Shown: positions 60,340 through 64,000 of the stretch, piece by piece
How positions within the stretch are numbered: position 1 is the stretch's first letter
Layout: each line of letters begins with the position of its first letter
NCBI RefSeq assembly: GCF_003258365.1
Contig: NZ_QHKM01000001.1
Location: forward strand, 992,001 to 1,056,000
Reading direction: 5' to 3'
Source: Hymenobacter edaphi
GTDB lineage: Bacteria > Bacteroidota > Bacteroidia > Cytophagales > Hymenobacteraceae
DNA: 64,000 bases
Program-made: the position numbers and the translations under genes
Notes under the pieces: model-generated
Database searches by the model: none
Told to the model about the DNA's origin: nothing
The model's input: only the letters and a program-made list of their open reading frames with translations

Positions 60340-61389
60340 ATGAACCTCGACGAACTCATCCGGCCCAACGTGCGGGCCATGAAACCCTACGCCTCGGCCC
60401 GCGACGAATTTCAGGGCACGGCGCAGGTCATGCTCGACGCGAACGAGAACAGCCTGGGCTCGGTCGGCGGGCAGGCCTTCAACCGCTACCCCGACCCGCT
60501 GCAGCGCGCCGTGAAGGCCGAAGTGGCCCGCCTCAAGCAGGTCGGCCCCGGGCAGATTTTCCTCGGCAACGGCTCCGACGAAGCCATTGACCTGCTGCTG
60601 CGCCTGACCTGCGTGCCGGCCCGGGACAGCATCCTGATTTTGCCGCCGACCTACGGCATGTACGAAGTGGCTGCCAACCTCAACGACGTGGCCATCGAGC
60701 GGGTGCCGCTGACGGCCGACTTCCAGCTTTCCGACGACGCTATTACTAAGGTGTTGGCCTCGCCGGCCAAGCTGGTGTTCGTCTGCTCGCCCAACAACCC
60801 CACCGGCAACCTGCTGCACGCGGCGGCGGTGGAGCGCATCCTGCGCGGCTTCCCGGGCCTGGTCGTGGTCGACGAAGCCTACAGCGACTTTGCCGCCGCG
60901 CCGAGCTGGACTTCGCGCCTCGCGGAGTTTGAGAACCTGGTGGTGCTGCAGACGTTTTCCAAGGCCTGGGGCCTGGCCGGGCTGCGCCTGGGCATGGCCT
61001 TCGCCTCGCCCGCGCTTATCGGCTACCTCAACAAAATCAAGCCGCCCTACAACGTCTCGGAAACCACCCAGCAGCACGCGCTGGCCGGCCTGGCCGATAC
61101 CACTGGCTTCGAGCAGATGCGCCGGGCGCTGCTGGCCGGGCGGGAGCAACTGGCCGCCGCCCTGCCCGCCGTCGGCATCGTCGAGCACGTGTTTCCGTCC
61201 GACGCGAACTTCCTGCTGGTGCGTTTCCGGCCCGATGCCACCGCCGTGTACGAGTACCTGCTCGGGCGCGGCATCGTGGTGCGCAACCGCACCACCCAAC
61301 CCGGCTGCGCGGGCTGCCTGCGCCTGACCGTGGGCACGCCCGCCGAAAACCAGCAGCTGCTCGCCGCCCTGCACCAGTACCCCGGCTAG
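60340..61389 (+). CDS. hisC: Histidinol-phosphate aminotransferase
   Basis: 349 aa from ATG 60340 ([20 protein letters not shown]). [34 protein letters not shown] and the PLP-lysine motif [14 protein letters not shown] are diagnostic. It transaminates imidazole-acetol phosphate. A 64-bp GC-rich gap without repeats follows. Confidence 0.95.
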   Translation: MNLDELIRPNVRAMKPYASARDEFQGTAQVMLDANENSLGSVGGQAFNRYPDPLQRAVKAEVARLKQVGPGQIFLGNGSDEAIDLLLRLTCVPARDSILILPPTYGMYEVAANLNDVAIERVPLTADFQLSDDAITKVLASPAKLVFVCSPNNPTGNLLHAAAVERILRGFPGLVVVDEAYSDFAAAPSWTSRLAEFENLVVLQTFSKAWGLAGLRLGMAFASPALIGYLNKIKPPYNVSETTQQHALAGLADTTGFEQMRRALLAGREQLAAALPAVGIVEHVFPSDANFLLVRFRPDATAVYEYLLGRGIVVRNRTTQPGCAGCLRLTVGTPAENQQLLAALHQYPG

Positions 61390-61453
61390 GCCCTTGCCGG
61401 CCCGCCCGTTCTTTCCGACCACGACCACCGCGCCCCACGACGGCGCGCCTGCC

Positions 61454-62557
61454 ATGAAAAAAGTACTCTTCATCGACCGCGACGGGACCATCCTCGTCGA
61501 GCCGCAACCCAGCCAGCAGGTCGACTCCTTCGACAAGTTTCAGTTTCTGCCCGGTGCCATCACCGGCCTCGCGCGCATTGCCCGCGAGCTGGACTACGAG
61601 CTGGTGCTGGTCACCAACCAGGACGGCCTCGGCACCGACTCCTTTCCCGAGGATACGTTCTGGCCCTGCCAGAACCTGATGCTCGACATTCTGCGCGGGG
61701 AAGGAGTGGAGTTTGCCGCCGCCCTCATCGACCGCAGCTTCCCCCACGAAAACCAGCCCACCCGCAAGCCCGGCCTCGGCCTGCTCGGTGAGTACCTCGA
61801 CCCCGCCAACGGCTACGACCTGCCGAATTCCTACGTGCTCGGCGACCGGCTCACCGACGTGCAGCTGGCCGAGAACCTGGGCTGCCGCGCCGTCCTGCTC
61901 AGCGACGAGCTCAGCGACGAGCGCGCCGCGCTGACCACCACCAACTGGGACGCGATATACCAGTTCCTGCGCCTGCCCGCCCGCCAAGCCGTGGTACAAC
62001 GCGACACCAACGAAACTAAAATCAGCGTCGAGCTGAACCTGGACGGCAGCGGCCGGCACAGTATAAAAACCGGACTCGGGTTTTTCGACCACATGCTCGA
62101 TCAGCTGGCCAAGCACAGCGGGGTGGATATGCGGGTGCAGGTGCAAGGCGACCTGCACATCGACGAGCACCACACCATCGAAGACGCCGCCATTGCCATC
62201 GGTGAAGCTTTCAGCCAGGCCCTCGGTGACAAGCGCGGCCTGGCGCGTTACGGCTTCCTATTGCCCATGGACGACGCGCTGGCCCAGGCGGCCATCGACT
62301 TCTCCGGCCGCCCCTGGCTGGTGTGGGATGCCCACTTCAAGCGGGAAAAAATCGGCGACATGCCCACGGAAATGTTTTACCATTTCTTTAAAAGCTTCGC
62401 CGATGCGGCCCGCTGCAACCTCAACGTCAAGTGCGAGGGCGACAACGAACACCACAAGATCGAAGCCATTTTCAAGGCGGTGGCCAAAGCTATCAAAGCC
62501 GCTTTGCAGCGCGACGCCAGCAAGATGGAAATTCCCAGCACCAAAGGGGTGCTGTAG
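61454..62557 (+). CDS. hisB: Bifunctional histidinol-phosphatase / imidazoleglycerol-phosphate dehydratase
   Basis: 367 aa from ATG 61454 ([20 protein letters not shown]). The N-terminal HAD phosphatase has the FIDRDGTI nucleophile motif and [17 protein letters not shown] (residues 1-165). The C-terminal IGPD domain has [34 protein letters not shown] and [12 protein letters not shown] with the manganese-binding histidines. The fused form is as in enterics and Bacteroidota. Confidence 0.95.
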   Translation: MKKVLFIDRDGTILVEPQPSQQVDSFDKFQFLPGAITGLARIARELDYELVLVTNQDGLGTDSFPEDTFWPCQNLMLDILRGEGVEFAAALIDRSFPHENQPTRKPGLGLLGEYLDPANGYDLPNSYVLGDRLTDVQLAENLGCRAVLLSDELSDERAALTTTNWDAIYQFLRLPARQAVVQRDTNETKISVELNLDGSGRHSIKTGLGFFDHMLDQLAKHSGVDMRVQVQGDLHIDEHHTIEDAAIAIGEAFSQALGDKRGLARYGFLLPMDDALAQAAIDFSGRPWLVWDAHFKREKIGDMPTEMFYHFFKSFADAARCNLNVKCEGDNEHHKIEAIFKAVAKAIKAALQRDASKMEIPSTKGVL

Positions 62558-62565
62558 GCTTTACA

Positions 62566-62668
62566 CAAATGTTGAAACAAATGGATAAGTCCTGGTTTCC
62601 GGGTTTGCAGCCAATGCAAGGCAGGCAGATGGAAAGGAAAGCCATGTTTATTCATTTGTTAAACATGG
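62566..62668. repeat. Word-type inverted repeat in the hisB-hisH gap
   Basis: Left arm 62566-62588 (CAAATGTTGAAACAAATGGA) and right arm 62648-62668 (TTATTCATTTGTTAAACATG) match at about 17 of 20 positions as complements. The DNA is more AT-rich than the operon. Confidence 0.7.
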
Positions 62669-62681
62669 TTTGAATCAGCAA

Positions 62682-63269
62682 ATGGAAATAGCCGTCATTG
62701 ATTATAAGGGAGGCAACGTGCAGTCGGTGCTGTTTGCCCTGGAGCGCCTCGGCGTGCAGGCCACCCTGACCGCGGAACCCGACGCCATTCGCCGGGCCGA
62801 CAAAGTCATCTTTCCGGGCGAAGGCGAAGCCGCCTCGGCCATGCGCGAGCTGCGTGCCCAGGGCCTCGACCAGCTGCTGCCCACCCTGACGCAGCCCTTC
62901 CTGGGCGTGTGCCTGGGCATGCAGCTGCTGGGCCGGCACAGCGAAGAAGGCGACACCGAGCTGCTCGGCATCCTGCCCTTCGACGTGCAGCGCTTCCAAC
63001 CCGACGCGCAGCACAAGGTGCCGCACATGGGCTGGAACACCCTGCGTAACCTTCGCTCCCCGCTCTTCCGGGGGCTGCGCGAAGACGACTACGTGTACTT
63101 CGTGCACAGCTACTACGCGCCGGTGGGCGCCTACACCATTGCCGAGGGCGCCCACCCGGGCCCGTTCAGCGCGGCCGTGCAGCACCAGAACTTCTACGCC
63201 GTGCAGTTTCACGCCGAAAAGAGCGGCCCCGTCGGCACGCGCATCCTCCAAAACTTCCTCGACCTGTAA
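62682..63269 (+). CDS. hisH: Imidazole glycerol phosphate synthase, glutaminase subunit
   Basis: 195 aa from ATG 62682 (MEIAVIDYKGGNVQSVLFAL). Class I amidotransferase triad: nucleophile in PFLGVCLGMQLLG, and His/Glu in VQFHAEKSGPVG. It supplies ammonia to HisF, which should lie just beyond the window. Confidence 0.94.
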   Translation: MEIAVIDYKGGNVQSVLFALERLGVQATLTAEPDAIRRADKVIFPGEGEAASAMRELRAQGLDQLLPTLTQPFLGVCLGMQLLGRHSEEGDTELLGILPFDVQRFQPDAQHKVPHMGWNTLRNLRSPLFRGLREDDYVYFVHSYYAPVGAYTIAEGAHPGPFSAAVQHQNFYAVQFHAEKSGPVGTRILQNFLDL

Positions 63270-63279
63270 TCGACCCGCC

Positions 63280-63999
63280 ATGGAAATCATTCCCGCCATC
63301 GACCTGATCGGGGGCCAGTGCGTGCGCCTGACCGAGGGCGACTTCGCCCAGCAAACCACCTACGATTCCGACCCGCTGGCCGTGGCCCAGCGCTTCGAGC
63401 AGCACGGGCTGCGCCGCCTGCACCTGGTCGACCTCGACGGGGCCCGGGCCAAGCAGCCCGTCAACCTGGCCGTGCTTGAGCGCCTGGCCCGCCACACCAC
63501 GCTGCACATCGACTTCGGCGGCGGGCTGCAGCACGAGGACGCCGTGCGCCAGGCCTTCGACGCGGGCGCTGCCCAGATTACGGCCGGCAGCATTGCCGTG
63601 CGGGAACCCGAAACCGTGCAGCACTGGCTGCGCACTTTCGGGGCCGGGCGCATCATCATCGGGGCCGATTTTCGGGATGAGCACATTGCCATCAACGCCT
63701 GGGCTGAGCAATCGGAGCGGACCCTGCAGGAGTTTGTGGCCGGGTACCTGGCCGCCGGGGCCCATACCTTCGTGTGCACCGACGTGCGCAAGGACGGCAA
63801 GCTGCAGGGGCCGGCGCTGGAAACCTACCAGCAGCTGCGCGGCCAGCTGCCGGCGGCCCGGTTGGTGGCCAGCGGCGGCGTGACCACCGTGGCCGATCTG
63901 CAAGCCCTGGCGGCGCTGGGCATGCACGGGGCCATCATCGGCAAAGCCATCTACGAGGGCACCATCAGCCTGGCCGAGCTGGCGCCCTTCGTGGCGTAA
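63280..63999 (+). CDS. hisA: ProFAR isomerase (phosphoribosylformimino-AICAR-phosphate isomerase)
   Basis: 239 aa from ATG 63280 (MEIIPAIDLIGGQCVRLTEG), 10 bp after hisH. Catalytic Asp in PAIDLIGG and Asp in FVCTDVRKDGKLQG, phosphate-binding IDFGGGLQHED and VASGGVTTVADL. Complete; the stop is one base before the window edge, and the operon very probably continues. Confidence 0.95.
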   Translation: MEIIPAIDLIGGQCVRLTEGDFAQQTTYDSDPLAVAQRFEQHGLRRLHLVDLDGARAKQPVNLAVLERLARHTTLHIDFGGGLQHEDAVRQAFDAGAAQITAGSIAVREPETVQHWLRTFGAGRIIIGADFRDEHIAINAWAEQSERTLQEFVAGYLAAGAHTFVCTDVRKDGKLQGPALETYQQLRGQLPAARLVASGGVTTVADLQALAALGMHGAIIGKAIYEGTISLAELAPFVA

Positions 64000-64000
64000 G

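Overview
The window looks like a chromosomal segment of a high-GC Bacteroidota of the Hymenobacter type (Cytophagales). Supporting signs are: (i) promoter-like TAnnTTTG elements (mostly TACCTTTG or TACTTTTG) upstream of many genes and almost no Shine-Dalgarno sequences; (ii) a short region-1.1-less housekeeping sigma factor; (iii) a bacillithiol gene (bshB1), a Bacteroidota-type serine palmitoyltransferase, type IX secretion C-terminal domains, and the ExbB/ExbD/TonB and HU-CCDC81-SPOR set. No search could be run; all identities come from reading motifs.

Layout. 1-2.8 kb: end of an RHS polymorphic toxin with an AT-rich exchangeable tip (DUF5675-like) and a secreted candidate immunity protein, closed by a terminator and a tRNA-Met(CAT). 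3-12.3 kb: housekeeping genes (START-like protein, LptF/G permease, rpsO, pnp, rpoD, trxB, M23/LysM endopeptidase, bshB1). 12.4-20.6 kb: an AT-rich orphan lipoprotein, a fragment duplicated from accC, a MocR-type aminotransferase, an NHL lipoprotein, accC, spt, a histone-H1-like protein and tyrS. 20.7-31.9 kb: a GT39 glycosyltransferase, holA, a broken Sufu-like gene, a GAF protein, an ATP-grasp protein, a Xre-RES toxin-antitoxin pair, a three-gene PaoABC-like molybdenum hydroxylase operon, and several palindromic repeat elements, one of them sitting in a decayed gene. 32-44.8 kb: a T9SS-secreted repeat protein, then an envelope cluster (TPR protein, outer-membrane barrel, HU-SPOR protein, exbB, exbD, tonB), folC and trmB. 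44.9-57.5 kb: a DinB/MDMPI protein, a TrpF-like protein lacking catalytic residues, mnmA, a lipoprotein, a T9SS subtilase, a zinc-ribbon protein, rpe, a TonB-dependent receptor, a fatty-acid hydroxylase with a Crp/Fnr regulator, and a DUF2911 protein. 57.6-64 kb: histidine operon hisG-D-C-B-H-A, running to the window edge.

Three points stand out. First, a short unannotated leader ORF with five consecutive His codons lies between the his promoter and hisG, which suggests translational attenuation. Second, many intergenic gaps are filled by inverted repeats built from short reiterated words. The words differ from gap to gap, but the arms start at the stop codon of one gene and finish just before the start codon of the next. 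Third, the RHS tip carries an H-x-G...T-E-G-C motif resembling L,D-transpeptidases, paired with an exported partner protein.
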